Assembly (NCBI GenBank): GCA_002221725.1
Contig: NJFT01000007.1
Location: forward strand, 310,001 to 374,000
Reading direction: 5' to 3'
DNA length: 64,000 nt
DNA from: Scedosporium boydii
Taxonomy: Eukaryota > Ascomycota > Sordariomycetes > Microascales > Microascaceae
The notes under the pieces were generated by a model, which was not told the DNA's origin, did no database searches, and saw only the letters and a list, made by a program, of their open reading frames with translations. Made by a program: the position numbers and the translations under genes. This document shows, one piece after another, positions 1 through 13,222 of the stretch (the first letter of the stretch is position 1; each line of letters starts with the position of its first letter).

Positions 1-2339
1 TGAATAGGGTAACTTGCCGCATGAGAGTTAGCATCCGGCCCAAATAGACGCTCGTCACACAACTGCCATCTCTGTATATCTAAGATAACAGGAAATCCGG
101 ACAAAACTCACTATTCGACGATAAAGATGCCAATAGCCATCATGGACGCAAACGTCATGAGGTACCAGCTAAGCGGCGCGTCTTTATACCTCTTCATCAA
201 CCGATTATGCACGTCCTCCTTGCCGAGCATACCCTCGAAAGTCCCCGTCGTAGTTCTCGAAAGCCCCTCGCGAGGCGTAGCACTCCCGGACCCTCCAGAA
301 ATATTATCGGTCGAGCCGGGGATAGGTTGGTACGCGGGCATGTCGCCTTCCTTGGCTTCTTTCAGGGCATTCTTCCACGTCATCCACATATCCTTGCCAT
401 ACCAGCAAAAGGTATGCGTCAAGAGCGCCGCGAGGCCGGCGAACTGGACGCCATAGCTCAAAACGTAGGTGATAGGGAGGAATACTCGGCTGTAATTGCT
501 GTACGCCACACGGTCAAAGAGGAAATCCGGCGTCAAAATTTTCGTTACGTCGTAGATCTTGCCCTTGTTGTCAAAAACGGAGGCGGAGAGGATGGGCATG
601 TATGAGGAAAAATAGACGTTGCTGTAGTATGCCAGTGGAGCGATAATCCACATAACGACCGCCAAGCCGCCCACGACGTTCACCGCAGCCCAGAAGGGAA
701 CGAGCAAAGGGGAGCCGATATAAGTGACCTGAGCCCAATCGAATGTCACGGGGAACAGGCCCAAGCCCGAAACGACGCCGAAAAGGTTGGCGACGACCAC
801 ATTGTCGGGCGCGAACCACGTGAGAACGTTGAAGTAGCTCAGAGCTGGAAATAGCAGTCCCGGTAAGAAATAGAAGAGGAAGGCAGACAACCACACGACT
901 AGGAAGAACTGCCACCTGCTTATCGTCCATCCGTTGGCCGGTTTGTTGTCCTCTTTATGGAGGGTTGAAAACATGGCCGCTGACATGAGCGTAGCGGGCC
1001 AGATCATTCCGCTGGGTCGGACGAGAAAGCGTCTCGTTATGCCGGCAAAGGTGTAGCCCAGCATCTGAGTCGATATAATTAGGAGCAACTGATACATGAT
1101 CGTTACGTCCTGGCCATAGAACTTATGCTGCTCGACGATGACATCCGTAGCGAAGGCGAAACCAAATGCGACATTGCTGCTAACGTATACGCAGGTGTGC
1201 TCCTTCTCGTTCCAACGGCCTTGGGCAAGCCATAACCTCCACCTTTCCCATCTCGATCGATTCCTATGGCTAATGTCCTCGGGAGAGTTCAATATGCTGC
1301 CTCGCCGCACCCCGTCCACAAACTCGTCGACGGGGTCACCGTCTCGTTTTAGGAGATAATCCCATATATGACCTAGGGGATGTACTAATAATAAAGCAAT
1401 AACTGGCGTTATGGCAACGCTTGGGTATCTGAGGGAGAAGAAGAGATTTGTAGAGGATCCGAGGAAAGAGAATAAGATGGAGAGGGTCCACATTCTAGGG
1501 GTATTTATGGACAAAGTCGTATTGTCTATGGGCGAAACAGAGGCGCGCACGGCATCGTGGGAGGAGTTATCGATCGGATTCAGGTCTTCGTCTTCCTCTT
1601 CATTCTCAACGGTGCCATCCAACTCCTCCATTTCACTACCGGTCTCGGCATAGGAGGTATTCGCAGCGCTGCTGCCGTACGTCGACTTAGCATCCTCGAG
1701 AATGCCCGTGGAAACGGCCGCATCGGGCACGGCGAATCGGCTGTCCATGCCCGTAACTAGAACTGCACTATCCAGTGCGCGGGAGAGCGGAGGCGAGCCT
1801 TGTGGCGGCCCAGATAGCGACGGACGTTGTGCGAGCGTAGTACCGTTCTCGGAGACGTTGTTAAGGGCATGGGAGTTAGCGGCTTCCGCATCACTGCCCA
1901 TGGGCGAAATCTCTCGACTCGGGCTTGGCACTACCGACCCGTACGAGACGGGGTGCGGTTGGCCAGACCGGAGGAAGGGGGACCGGAGAGGCATCGGTAG
2001 GTCGGGTCTCGCGGAAACGTTTGAGGGACTATCGCAACTGAGGGAGAGGCTCGGGGTGTATAGCTCATGGTTGGTGCAGGAGGAGCTCTGGGAATCGTAG
2101 GGGTCGGCGAAGACGAGGGCGGGGTCCTCGGGGAATAGGTCGTTGTTAAGGGAGGGCGGATGGGGCTGATCGGAGGAGGACCCTGCCTGAGGGTCTGGAA
2201 CTCGAACGGAGACGGAGGAGCTGCCTCGTGTTAAGGGCTGCAGAGGAACATCGCCTTGACTGGGAGAGAAATGAGAAGAGTCACCGGAATCCGGTTGATC
2301 GGGACTGCTACCTTGTTCCCTCCTCCGGCCGGAAGACAT
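1..2339 (-). CDS. OPT-family oligopeptide transporter, partial at left edge
   Basis: Predicted plasma-membrane or vacuolar proton-coupled oligopeptide/small-molecule transporter of the OPT family. The main exon is 2339 to 112 (742 codons from the ATG at 2337-2339). Residues 1-280 form a Ser/Pro-rich, acidic, probably disordered cytoplasmic tail. The OPT core then starts with a PRMW motif and an FFSLRYPS segment, followed by many hydrophobic helices. The apparent stop at 111 lies inside an intron: a GTGAGT donor begins at 111, a branch-like GCTAAC follows, and an AAG acceptor ends at 13. Splicing restores EYYPI, the conserved motif near the end of OPT proteins, and the C-terminus continues off the window. 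The NPG motif of classical peptide OPTs is replaced here by NEKEH. Substrate is not determined; the 280-residue tail is longer than usual. Confidence 0.9.
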
Positions 2340-3122
2340 GTTGCCAATAACGAGCGAGCCCCTGGTAGCAGATCGGGGGTGTGAGCGGGGCGTGTGCAGG
2401 GCACAACTCGAAGCCTCGGGTGGACTAGGACAAGCTGTCCGTGGCGTGTGTGGAGGAAGGGTGCTGAATGCACCTCACGGCGGCGTGGGTAAGTGGGTGA
2501 GTTTGGTGTGGGGGGTCCCCAGTAAGATTGTCAGATTCTGCGGCGGGCTGCGCAGGCGGTGACTGGACTGGGCATCAGGCAGGCACCATTAATCAACAGG
2601 GCAGCCCATGTCCATCCATGTCCCACAGCCGTCGCTTGTTTCGGCAATCCAATGAACAAGACGATCCATTCAGAATCCGGTCATCTGCAGCTTAGCCCCT
2701 CCCGCGAATCCAGCGCGCAGGACGGAGATGAGGCGTGGAGAGACTTGTAATAATAATATGTCCGGGAAGAGGGACGTGGTCGCAAGTAGTACGACGTTGG
2801 GGGGTATAGAAGAGGGGCCAAGCGAGGGCCCAGTTGATGAACAGAGATTTTTCTTGCGCCGTGGCCGGAAATACCTCGTCAATGGAGTGGAGACTTTGGC
2901 CGTTGACAACTTGGATTGGTGCTAACAAACAAAACGCAGCGCGGATCGGCTCGATGTGGATTGCTACAGTTGGGGACAGTCCCGGATGGGGCAGGTGACA
3001 ATTTAAGAACGGGTACACTGAGCCAAGAAGCAAGAGATTGACTTGATGCCTGCAACAAACAAGGATCAAAGCTGGGTTGGGGTGCCGAAGCAGGAAGTCT
3101 GGACCACAGGTAGTAATATTCG

Positions 3123-3142
3123 TACTTCGTAATTACGAAGTA
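3123..3142. repeat. Perfect 20-bp palindrome
   Basis: The sequence TACTTCGTAATTACGAAGTA equals its own reverse complement. It is made of the recurrent nonamer TACGAAGTA and its inverse around an AT centre. Degenerate copies (TACTTCGGA at 3165, CTACGAAGTG at 3222) lie within 100 bp. Function is unknown; it could be a dimeric binding site or a remnant of a short mobile repeat. Confidence 0.85.
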
Positions 3143-5479
3143 GCGTAGGGTAATAGTGTATGAGTACTTCGGACTATGTAAGAGAAAATGTGCATGGAGT
3201 AATAAGTACGTGGTAGTGTACACTACGAAGTGTTATGTGGCCGTGGTTAGTGAGTGGTAACAGATGTGGATGTGGTGATCAAGGGAGCAAGGGATCAAGT
3301 GTGGGATTTGAGATTGATAGTCCAGTGTATTTGCCAGAATTGCACAGTGCTAATTCCGTTCACAGTGGGATCAAGATCCCGAGGAGTTTTTAATGGATCA
3401 ATTAGACAGGGCATCCATGGTTGAATCAGAACCCCCCAAAGTCTCCAAGACGCCAACATCACGGGATGGGATGCAACATTTCGACAGTAGCGGGACAGCA
3501 CGGGCTTGGCAGCGGGCGGAAATAATCCCTGTTGGAATTGATCCGAGACCAGTCCATGCCAGCACGGCCTTTCAAACATCGATCAACTTAGTGTCAGTGC
3601 TGTCCAGAGCACGGGGCTGTGGAAGGATCATGAGAGGCAGTAACAAGCATTGAGGTTAGCAGGTGAGATCATGGCGGCGCTCGAGGTGTCTCAGTCTTGG
3701 CACTGTCTTCCAAAGTATCGAGATCAATTGATCAGTACTTTTATCATTGCAGCCGTGATTGATCAATGTTCATGTCGGGTACTTGAGGTACTAGATGAAG
3801 CACTGAGCAGGCCCCCCGTCACTGATGTGCATTGTGAGCTATCAATCAATCAATCATCGATTGATATTGGAATCAATGAGGTCCGCGCTTCGACTTGGTG
3901 CTCGGAGGAATTTTGCCTGGGATTATGGAACCCCACTGCAACCAAGACGGGATCTTGCTGGCCATGCTGATCACCCGAGGTCTCATCACAGCCAAGGGAC
4001 TGTTAAGGATAAAGGATCAATTGCTTTATGCTCAGAAAAGTAGGTGTACATAACTCGAATGTTGACTTCTCGCAAGTACACTGAAGTAGTGTACACGACA
4101 AAGTACCTAACGCCTCGCACTTCGATATGTCCCTGATCAACGACATCAAATGCGGATGTGGATCTTGATCATACATAGATGTACGAGGGAGTATCCGGCA
4201 GTAATGTCCTTGCGCTCCTCCTGCAATGCAGAGGACATACCGAGGGAGTCACCGGGCAGGAAAGGCTGGCCGCATGCTCCCAAACGCATGTAAACCATCA
4301 ATGCTTGCAGGAGAGTTTGGTCCGATCCCGGTATGGAATCCAGGTTGTTGAGGAAACTTGAAGGATGTCGCACAGTTCCGCCCCCGTTCTACAATTATCG
4401 ATCTCTTTATCAATCTCATCTTGATTTGTGCGTTGCCCAAAAAAAGTATGTTGGGCTCATCTCTCCCCCTGTCCAGCACCCCCGTCTCTTCCCTTCGATC
4501 ATGAAACAAGTCCACACAGAAAAGAGGGTAAAAGACGGGTTCGCTCACGTTGCACGAGACACGGATAAAAAGAAGCAAACATGATCACACCCTCGAGTCT
4601 CACGCTGGACAAACGGTCCTGTTGATTAGGAATACCCGTCTTGTTATTGGCGGAGGGTGGGTGCGCTGACGGGGCATGGAATCTCAGCCAGGCGAGAGGC
4701 ATCACACCCCTCAACTCGCTGCCCTGATGGTGGTCAAGCAAGTTGTAACGGGGCTCGGTTGTTGCCACGGTCCTGCCAAATCCCCCTTCATTTGTGCTCG
4801 GGGCGAGATTTCAGAATCGTAGAGAACAGTTACCTTCTTGCAAAACAATCCCGGTGTCTTGGTAAAGATTGACGTCGCCGTCAGACATTTTGGGTCTAAA
4901 CTCCGCCGTCTTCAAATTGTCGAGATACACTAGAAGTACACATGCATTAGTCTCACGACTACTTCGTGCACTCCCGCATGATTGATGTATGAAGACGTAA
5001 TGCATTCTTCGGATTATGGTTGCGGTTGCCTAATAAAGAACATATTGAAGGATTGAGCAATAACCAAAAGTACGCTCCTTCGGAGCTAAACTCACCCTCA
5101 CCAACCCGCCAGCCATTACCCTACGGAGCACTGTAACAACCCATCGCGGGGACGGGGTGTGGTTTCCCACATTTGGCCCACAACCCACAATATCATCAGG
5201 TGAAACTAGGGACTGAAACCTCGTTCGGTAGAGATACCAGTTTTTCGTACCCGATTCTACTGATTACGCCTCAACCCCGAGGGTTGTCAACCTGGGATAT
5301 AGCACTCACTTACCAAATACTTACACCAGCGAATGCTTCATTGGAAACCCTCTCATTAGCTTGCAATAACGGCTACCATGTCGTCAGCCATGAGTTTTAC
5401 TCCGATGGCGGGGATACCCTCTAATTTTTTAGTTGGAGACTCGACGCTGTTTTGGAACTCGGTGATGTGAACGACAATA

Positions 5480-6301
5480 TATCTCATCCGAGCGAGGCGA
5501 CACCAAGAGTTTGCTCTGCCGTGCTTGGTGCGCTAACTTTGATGATGTGACCGACACCTTGACCGCCTCCGGCGAGGACCTTCTGCGCCGTCTCGCCCCC
5601 AGGGTTTTATCATTTCTTTAATCACATGGTCCACGCCAGGCTTCTTTAGCTTCTTTTCCTTTTCGCGAATTCTCGTCCTCACAATAAGTGTTGCGCCAGC
5701 GACCTTGGCGAACTGTCGTCTGAGCAGTTAAGCGTTCTCATGGACCCTGTTTGCAAGGTCGGTTGAAGCGACTGGAAAGATCAAATAGGTCAAGCGGTGA
5801 GCCTACCAACTTAACTAAGAAAGCGAATAGTCTAAGAGCCGTCAGATATATGAACCCGGCGTCAGTGGTTTGAGGTCATAGAAGGCATCCTAGACGGGGG
5901 TAACCACACGAGCAAGCGTGCTCGGCTTCGAGTGATCTTAAGTTGTCCGGAGCTCCAACGAGGCTTGGGATGGGACACCATTACCCAACTCCCGTTTCTC
6001 CGCTTGGTAACTTAGTAGCCAACCTCGACTGCTTCGTCAGTGCTCTTGCAATGGAGTGATCGGTAGCTTCGTATGTAGGTGGTAAAGCCACCGGAGTGGA
6101 ATATCATTATCTGAAATTTAGATAGCGCCAGCAGTACCTGGCATGACCTTATAACAATAATTGAGCATGCCAACTGGGAATCAAACCACCCCCCAAGTTC
6201 GAGTTCGCCTCCGTAACCAACCCAAACGATGCTGCTGCGAGCTGCACAGGAACATCATCGCCTGACACTTTTGAAATCTCAACCTCTTTCGATTTGGACA
6301 T
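5480..6301 (-). pseudogene. Decayed coding-like fragments, unidentified
   Basis: On the minus strand several protein-like stretches occur in different frames, separated by stops and shifts. One begins with an ATG at 6301 (MSKSKEVEISKVSGDD...) and is open for about 42 codons. Another near 5.6-5.78 kb reads STDLANRVHENA, a stop, then LLRRQFAKVAGATLIV. A third, in another frame at 5.48-5.6 kb, contains NPGGETAQKVLAGGGQGVGH. Such fragments in order on one strand suggest a broken gene, but the family is not recognised and chance open frames cannot be excluded. Confidence 0.22.
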
Positions 6302-8186
6302 CTACGTGTTTATCCTTGGGTGTTAACGCCCGCTCTTTACTCGTTGCAGGAGCCCGCAGCGTATGACTTTCTCTGGGGTATGTGCTTCCGCCTCTGCTTC
6401 TTCCTTCTGGGATACCATGTTAGCAGGCTAAAGCGTTTAACGTTTCGGTACCTGGGGGTGTCCAAATCCCCTTAATTGAACATCTTGGACTACAGGCCTA
6501 TAGTCCTCCATGAGATGGCGAACTCACCGCCCTTGATCCCGGTGCAGCCAGGGGAACGCATCTTCGAAAGCAGCTACTGATGTGGACGGTTTCCAGTTCA
6601 GGCCCATTATGGGCTTAGCCCATTAATCGATCTCGGGGAAAGCGGTATGAGCCAAGTTCTCTGCTCCCGACAGACGGTATGTAGGCAGGATAAAATATCC
6701 TTGACGTGGAGCAGGTCCTAAGTTGCCCTCCCCGGGAGACTCATCTTGGATCGAGCTTTCTAATAAAAGGAATTGCCAAGGTGCGGTTTATTCGTTTGAA
6801 GTGGGCAGGCAATCCTTAAGCCCGTTTTCCATAGGGCCTAACTTCCCATAGACTTCACGGTCTAGGGAATATACTACACGACGGTTCCTATCATGAACGC
6901 TCAAGTCCGACTTTAAAACCAGAGTCTGAAGATAAAACGAGCCAGGCATCGGTGACAGTCGGTCTAAGAGGTTGTTCCTAGAAGATGGCCTAAGGAATTC
7001 TTCAAGGTTCATCATTCTCACCCTATTCAATACCAATACTTTCCACTAGTTCCAACCCTTTGCGATCATGAGGACCAGAAGGACGATATCTACCAAAGGC
7101 AACGTCGAGGACGATTTAGCATTAAGCCTCAACACAGGTTTCCCTTGGAATCAGACAACGAAGAAACGCCATACCAGGCAAGCTTCAATCGGAAACTGGA
7201 ATCGAGCTGATCATCTGCAACCTGCTAGCTTCTGCTCATCCCTGGCAGTACAATGCGTCCTGAAGCCTTGGATAGTTGGTTGACGGCAGGTAAATCTGTT
7301 TCTGGTGGTAGCAGAGGTAGGTCGTCAGAGCGCTCGACATATAGACTCGGCGTCAGGGGATGGAGGGTCCTCTAACTCGGCAAATATGCGTGTGGAATTG
7401 TTCCAGTCTTTGGATGTGTCACTTTCATCATCTCATGCTTTCAGATGTGTCTACTATACATAACGCACCCGGCTCCCATCATACGAGCGAGATACGGAAT
7501 AGTCAAAGAATATCGGGGCTATTGTACGACTGATTCTACAGTATGGGGCAAGATTCATGTTCTACGGAAAAGACTGGGATGGGATTAAAAGGGGGGAGGG
7601 GATTCAGCGGGAGCAAGGATGTAAAGAAGGCGCCGAGGCATCAGATGTGAAAGGATGAAGGGCGGATTAAATGAATTTACTGTGTTGTTGTATGAGACAA
7701 AAATCAAATGGACAATGAGTTGGGTTGGGCTGTTACACTGAAGAGCCGCATGAGCAAATCGAAACTTAGATCTAAAAGTGAGGATAGACGACATACTGGA
7801 GATTGAATAAATCGAGTAATTTTATGTACTTGCCATAAATTTTCAGAATTTCTCACCAATATCCTTTACTTCTTTCTTTCTCCTCGATTTGAAAGGGGAT
7901 GCCGTCATTCCAACTGAGATCGTGAGGAAGGAATCAATTTTAATATCAATTGGTGCATCTCCGAGGATTTCCGGAGGCAATGCGTCGTGACCTTTGTCCC
8001 GCTCAGACTTCGCCGAGGAGTCACAAAAAGGGGGAAAAAAAAGAGGCGGATGCCCCGCGTAAGAAAACAAACGACACCAAGACAACCATTTCCATTCGCT
8101 TTTTATAACTGTATTCCGACCTTCCACTTTTGAGACGGATCCCTTCGGCGCAGCCAAACCGGCCCTTTATCGAAGCGTCGGTCAAG

Positions 8187-8991
8187 ATGGCGACGCCGCT
8201 CATCGCCGCCAAGCAGCGGATTCGGGCCTTGATGAAGCAGAAGCTCTCTACGCTCTCACAGGAATCCGTGGCAACTCAGAGTGAGCATCTGCTATGAAGC
8301 CCTGCATTAATGCTTTGGTTAACTAACCTTGATACGAGGTCGCGTGCTGTTTGAGGCCCTAAAATCCTTTAAGCCATATAAAGAAGCAACCCGCATAAGC
8401 ATATTCCTCTCCATGCCGGGCGGTGAGATCCAGACCGATGCCATTGTTCGGGATGCGCTGCAGAGCGGGAAACAAGTCTTTATCCCATATCTCCACAAGA
8501 CAGCCCTCGAGGCCAAGAACTCACCTGCTCGGGTCATGGATATGGTTCAGCTCAAAGGCCTTGCAGACTATGAGTCACTCAAACCAGACAAATGGGGCAT
8601 TCCCAGTATCGACCCTGAGACTGTAAACGAGCGGAATCGGATTCTAGGCGCGGGTGCCGAAGACGAGAAATCCGGCTTGCCGGGTTTAGACTTGATACTG
8701 ATGCCGGGTGTGGCTTTTGACTATGACGAGGTAACCGGTCATATCAGGAGGTTAGGTCATGGAAAGGGCTTCTACGACTACTTCATCTCTCGCTACTCCA
8801 AAGTTTACGGTTTGAGGGATGATTCTGGAAGGCCCTCTGTGCTCTTGTATGCGCTAGCACTCAAAGAGCAGTTCCTGATGCATCCGGAGGAAGAGGGAAT
8901 TCCTGTTGGTCCTCTGGATGAACCGCCGCATGGCGTTTTATTGGGGGACGGTGTTATAAAGACTTCAAAGACGGAGTTTTCAGATCGGTGA
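8187..8991 (+). CDS. FAU1: 5-formyltetrahydrofolate cyclo-ligase
   Basis: ATP-dependent conversion of 5-formyl-THF (folinate) to 5,10-methenyl-THF, returning a storage folate to the one-carbon pool; cytosolic or mitochondrial. Exon 1 is 8187-8280 and exon 2 is 8339-8991, separated by a 58-bp intron (GTGAGC...ACGAG, branch CTAAC near 8322). The spliced frame gives 248 residues, normal for the family. The N-terminal helix AAKQRIRALMKQKL, the SMPGGEIQT substrate segment and the C-terminal signature GHGKGFYD (about residues 171-178, phosphate/ATP site) are all present. The ATG at 8187 is the first in frame and gives a standard N-terminus. The gene is followed 950 bp later by the importin gene on the same strand. 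Confidence 0.94.
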
Positions 8992-9940
8992 CAAGCTATA
9001 GAAATAGAACCTTTCCTTCAACGGTATCCCGACTGGATTCCACGATTGGTTGGGCCGGGGAATGTGTGCGAGAGTGGCCTGGGCCCTCGCAGAGATCGGT
9101 TTGACCAGCTCTTAACGGAGCCATTAAAGACGCATCAAAAGCACCCAGTACAACAGAAGTTCTGATGCATGCCGAGTCTGTACACGTGAGAAGCAGCGGG
9201 ATCATCTGATCGTCTTCAGGAGGGACGAAACAGGAAGGGATGGCGCTCATGGTGATGTGTTGGGAACTACGGGTCAGATAGCATTCATCAATTGCTGTGG
9301 AAGGAAAAGACGACAAGACTGCCGAAATCAGCAATTGCTCCTGATTTCTTAGGTCGTCCAATGTCATGTTGCAAATGGGTTGCTGCGGTGGGAAAATTGT
9401 TTAACCGATACCGGCACGTTTTGGTCTTCCCACTTTGGATCAATGAGGCGATTTGAACATGGTGGTTTTGTAGTGTACTTTCTTGTTGTATTTTGTATGA
9501 TGAGCCACTGGTTGCGCAGTGACGCCGCCTGTGAAGAAGAAGACCCCGCCGAACAATCTGACGTCTACCAAAATGTTTCTCGAGATTCTTAAAATTATCT
9601 CCCTGACCTGACATCAATCCCCCTTCCCCAAGACCTCCCCAGACGACATCAAATCATTCATCTCGGACAAGAAAGTCTTGAGTCAGAGCGTATTCTGCAT
9701 TTTTCACAGTTCGGGAACTTGCGACCACGACGCCATAACCAGGCTGCGAATAGGCATTGTTTGGCCGTCCCCCCCCACTATCACTCCTCCGCCCAATTAA
9801 GCTCGACTCCTTCCTCCTCGATTCATCCCATTCCCCGCCACTCTCGACATCAGGGCCGCCCGCGGGTCCTTTCCGATAGCGATCGTATTTCTTTCCATCC
9901 CCTTTTTTTGCGAACCTTTGATACCTCATTCTTGCACATA
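8992..9940. other. Intergenic, promoter side of the importin gene
   Basis: The stretch contains the 3' end of the folate transcript and the 5' leader of the importin gene. The last 200 bp are C/T-rich, as in many fungal leaders. A minus-strand ORF at 8996-9367 (123 codons from an ATG) is open but resembles no known family and would end 5 bp from the folate stop; I do not call it. Confidence 0.5.
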
Positions 9941-12900
9941 ATGGCGACGAACGGCGCGCAGGAGTCATACGCGCTCCCCGACGTCCTCGCTGCCCTGGCG
10001 ACGATGCGGGGATCAGAACACCAGGCGACCAAGAAGCGAGCCCACGAATTCCTCGAGAACTTCCAAAAATCGGTTCGATAACTCCCTTCCCGGACGTAAT
10101 CTGCTCCTGCCGGCGACTAACTTCTGTTCAGAAAGGTGCTTGGGGTACTGTGATTGGGATACTACAGTCTGAGGCTGAGGCAGAAGCGAAACTCTTTGCG
10201 GCCATCACTCTACGTGGCAAGGTCTGTCCCACCGCCTTTTCCGAGTACTAGCGTCGCATCTACTGACTCCGTATGCGAGTTTTAGATTACCTACGATCTT
10301 ATTACTCAGGTGCCTGAGCCCGAGCTGCCCGCCCTCCAGCAGCAAGTCCTCCTATTGCTCAAGCATTACTCTGCTGGCCCGAAGCCCATTCGGGTCCAGC
10401 TTTGCGTTTGCCTGGCAATATTAGCCATACAAATGAAGGATTGGAAAGATGTGCTTTCCACTGTTGTCTCAGCCCTTGGTGACAACGTTGAGAGCCACGC
10501 CTCCATTCTCGACTTCCTCAGAGTTCTTCCAGAAGAAGTAATCGAAGGCCGCAAAATCACCTTGACTGTACGTGGATAAAATTACAAAATCGAGATGCAC
10601 ATGCCGTCCAACGCGTCAACACTTTCGGTGCCTATTTTCAACAAGACATTGGAGTCTAATCCCGAAATAACAGGAAGAGGAACTTAGCCAACGAACGTCG
10701 GAACTCTTGGGAGGGAATGCTGAGCAGGTTATACAGCTTCTCATCAACTACGCCCAGTCGTCGCGTAAGTCAGCCTCGGGCCGCACAGGTTTACTAGATC
10801 CAAGCCAGTTGCTAACGGTGTTCCCCTCTCACAGCTGCCGCCGCCCAGAACCCGCAGTTGATGGAATGCATCACTTCTTGGCTTCGTGAGGTCCCTCTCA
10901 ACGCTATTGTCAATTCACCTCTACTAGACGTCCTCTTCCGTGGCCTTGACGAAGATACCGCGGTGGAGGAGGCGGCTGAATGCCTATGTTCGATATTTAG
11001 GGAAACTGCCGAAGTCGACGACAACCTGGATACCATCAAGCTCTTGTTCCCGAGGGTTATCGCCTTGCAACCACGTATCAAGAAGGCGGCTGACGAGGAG
11101 GACGCCGAGACCTTCAAAGCCCTCACAAAGATCTTCTCCGTTGCAGCCGAGGCCTGGGTGATCGCCATCGTGCGGCAGCCCCGCGAGTTTAGGCCTCTGG
11201 TAGAGGCAGTCCTTGAATGCGCGGCGAGGGATACTGGCCGTGAAGTCATCGAGCACACCTTTGAGTTCTGGTACCAATTGAAACAGTATCTCGTCATCGA
11301 GCGATACATCCAGTCCCGTGTTGAGCTGGTCGACGTATACTCCAAGCTCGTAGATGTCCTCCTGAAGCACCTCGAGTACCCATCTAGCGAAAGCGCGAAC
11401 GAGCAGGACCTGTTCGATGGCGATCGCGAGCAAGAGGAAAAGTTTAGGGAATTTAGGCATCAGATGGGCGATACATTGAAGGATGCGTGTGAGGTTATGG
11501 GTGTAACCGAATGTCTCGCCAAGGTTCTCCAGGCCATCCAACTCTGGCTGCAAAAGTATGCTAGCCAGGTGTCCGGCACGACTGTCCCCCATTGGCAGCA
11601 GCTAGAGGGTCCCCTATTTGCTATGCGCGCCCTCGGCCGCATGGTGGACAAAGACGAGAACATTGTTCTCCCTCAGCTTATGCCTCTGCTGGTCCAGATT
11701 CCTAGTCACGAGAAGCTCCTCTTCGCGACGATTATGGTCCTGGGCCGGTATACCGAGTGGACAGCCGCACACCCCGAATATTTTGAGCGCCAATTCCAGT
11801 ACATCACATCGTCTTTCCACACCGAATCCAAGGAGATTATCAGAGCTGCGGCGGTCGCCATCAAGTACTTCTGTACTGATTGCCGAGACTTACTCAGCGG
11901 CCAGGTGCTCGAGCTTCACGCCTTTTACAACCAAATCCTGGATAAACTACCCGAAGTCAGCCAGGAGGAGATGACGGAAGGCGTCGCGAGCGTGGTGGCT
12001 GCTCAGCCGGAGGGTGAAATCTACAAGCTTCTCAAGCTCTACTGCGACCCTCTAGTTCAGCGCGTGGTGGACAAAGCATACAAGGCGACGACCGACGATG
12101 GCAAACTGGCTCTCGCAGGTAAGACAAATGAAATTAAATTTTCATAAGAAACAGAACGGTATAACTAACGGCTTTCACAATCTAGACCAGGTTCAACTCA
12201 TCACGGTGTTTGTTCAAAACGTCAAACCATACGTTCGTTCCGGCGACAATCCGGCTGTCAAATATTGGCAAGAGGTTTTCCCCATCCTGGCCAACATTCT
12301 AGACAACTTTATCACGTTCGTTCCGATTTGCGAGCGCATCTGCCGATGCTGGCGTCACATGGTGATCTCTTACCGGACCGCCATGACTCCTCTTCTCCCC
12401 GCCATGGCAGATAAGCTCGCCAGCGGGTTTGTTGCGTCCAAGGAAGGATGCTTCCTGTGGGTGACGGCCGCCATTCTTCGCGAATTTTCCGAGGATCGAG
12501 AGCAAGTGAACCCCAGCATCACCGAGAATATCTACAAGTTCTTTGAGGCCCAGGCGACGACCTTCCTCCGCGAGATGGCGACTTTGCAGCCAAAGGAATT
12601 GCCCGACGTCATCGAAGATTTCTTCCGTCTGCTTGTGGATGCGCTGCTCTATTACCCTCAGAAACTTGTCCCTTCGGAGCTTCTTACGCCAATCTTCGAC
12701 GCGGCCATCTACGCCTTGCAACTGGAGCAGCGGGATCCGCTATCGGCGACACTCCATTTCCTATTGGATCTCATCTCATATGCAGGTGATAACCCGGCCA
12801 CCGGTGAAGGATTACCTGCGGATGTGGCTGTTCAGCTACGCGGAATCGTCAGGAATTTACTTACGACACGTGGCGAGAGTCTCATTAAGCAAGTCATGGC

Positions 12901-13222
12901 GGGCATGATGATTACGTTCCCCAGCGATTGTTTCGTGGATGGCAGTGGCGTCCTGTTATCTATGTTCAAGCTGCTCCCCGCAGAGACTACGACCTGGGTT
13001 GAGCGGACTATCCAGCTGCTTCCTCAGGGTACCGTTTCGCCCGTCGAATCTAGTCGCTTGATGGCCAAGATCAGGGAGAAGCTCCAGGTGGACGACCCAA
13101 ACAACATCAGGCAAGTCAGGGCTCTTCTACAGGATTTTACGAATAGTTATCGCCGCAGAAACGTTGCGCCCCGCGATGGACTCGGTCAACTCAGCGGAGG
13201 GAGGTTCCAGTTCGCTGGATAA
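9941..13222 (+). CDS. MTR10: Nuclear import receptor Mtr10/transportin-3 type (importin-beta family)
   Basis: Karyopherin that carries SR-type and mRNA-binding proteins such as Npl3 into the nucleus and takes part in tRNA retrograde import. Six exons join in frame: 9941-10072, 10132-10221, 10286-10567, 10674-10764, 10835-12118, 12186-13222, giving 971 residues, almost the length of yeast Mtr10. The N-terminus (ALPDVLAALATMRGSEHQATKKRAHEFL) is the first HEAT repeat of the family. The rest is all-helical HEAT-like sequence with the Exportin-1-like region near residues 100-250, and the tail ends GGRFQFAG. The first intron uses an unusual GTTCGA donor. Exon 5 alone covers 1284 bp. The ATG at 9941 follows a CT-rich leader. 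Confidence in family is high; cargo is by homology only. Confidence 0.95.

Larger units (their letters stand above)
2340..8186. other. Gene-poor region
   Basis: No intact gene is recognisable between the OPT transporter start and the folate gene. The stretch holds short, low-quality open frames, a 20-bp palindrome at 3123-3142, many copies of GATCAAT-like words around 3.7-4.0 kb, and decayed coding-like peptides on the minus strand at 5.5-6.3 kb (listed separately). The part next to 2340 is the promoter side of the transporter. Confidence 0.6.

Noticed and set aside
8996..9367. 123-codon minus-strand ORF with ATG, convergent to the folate gene
   Set aside because: No family resemblance, and its stop would be 5 bp from the folate gene stop, inside that gene's 3' UTR.
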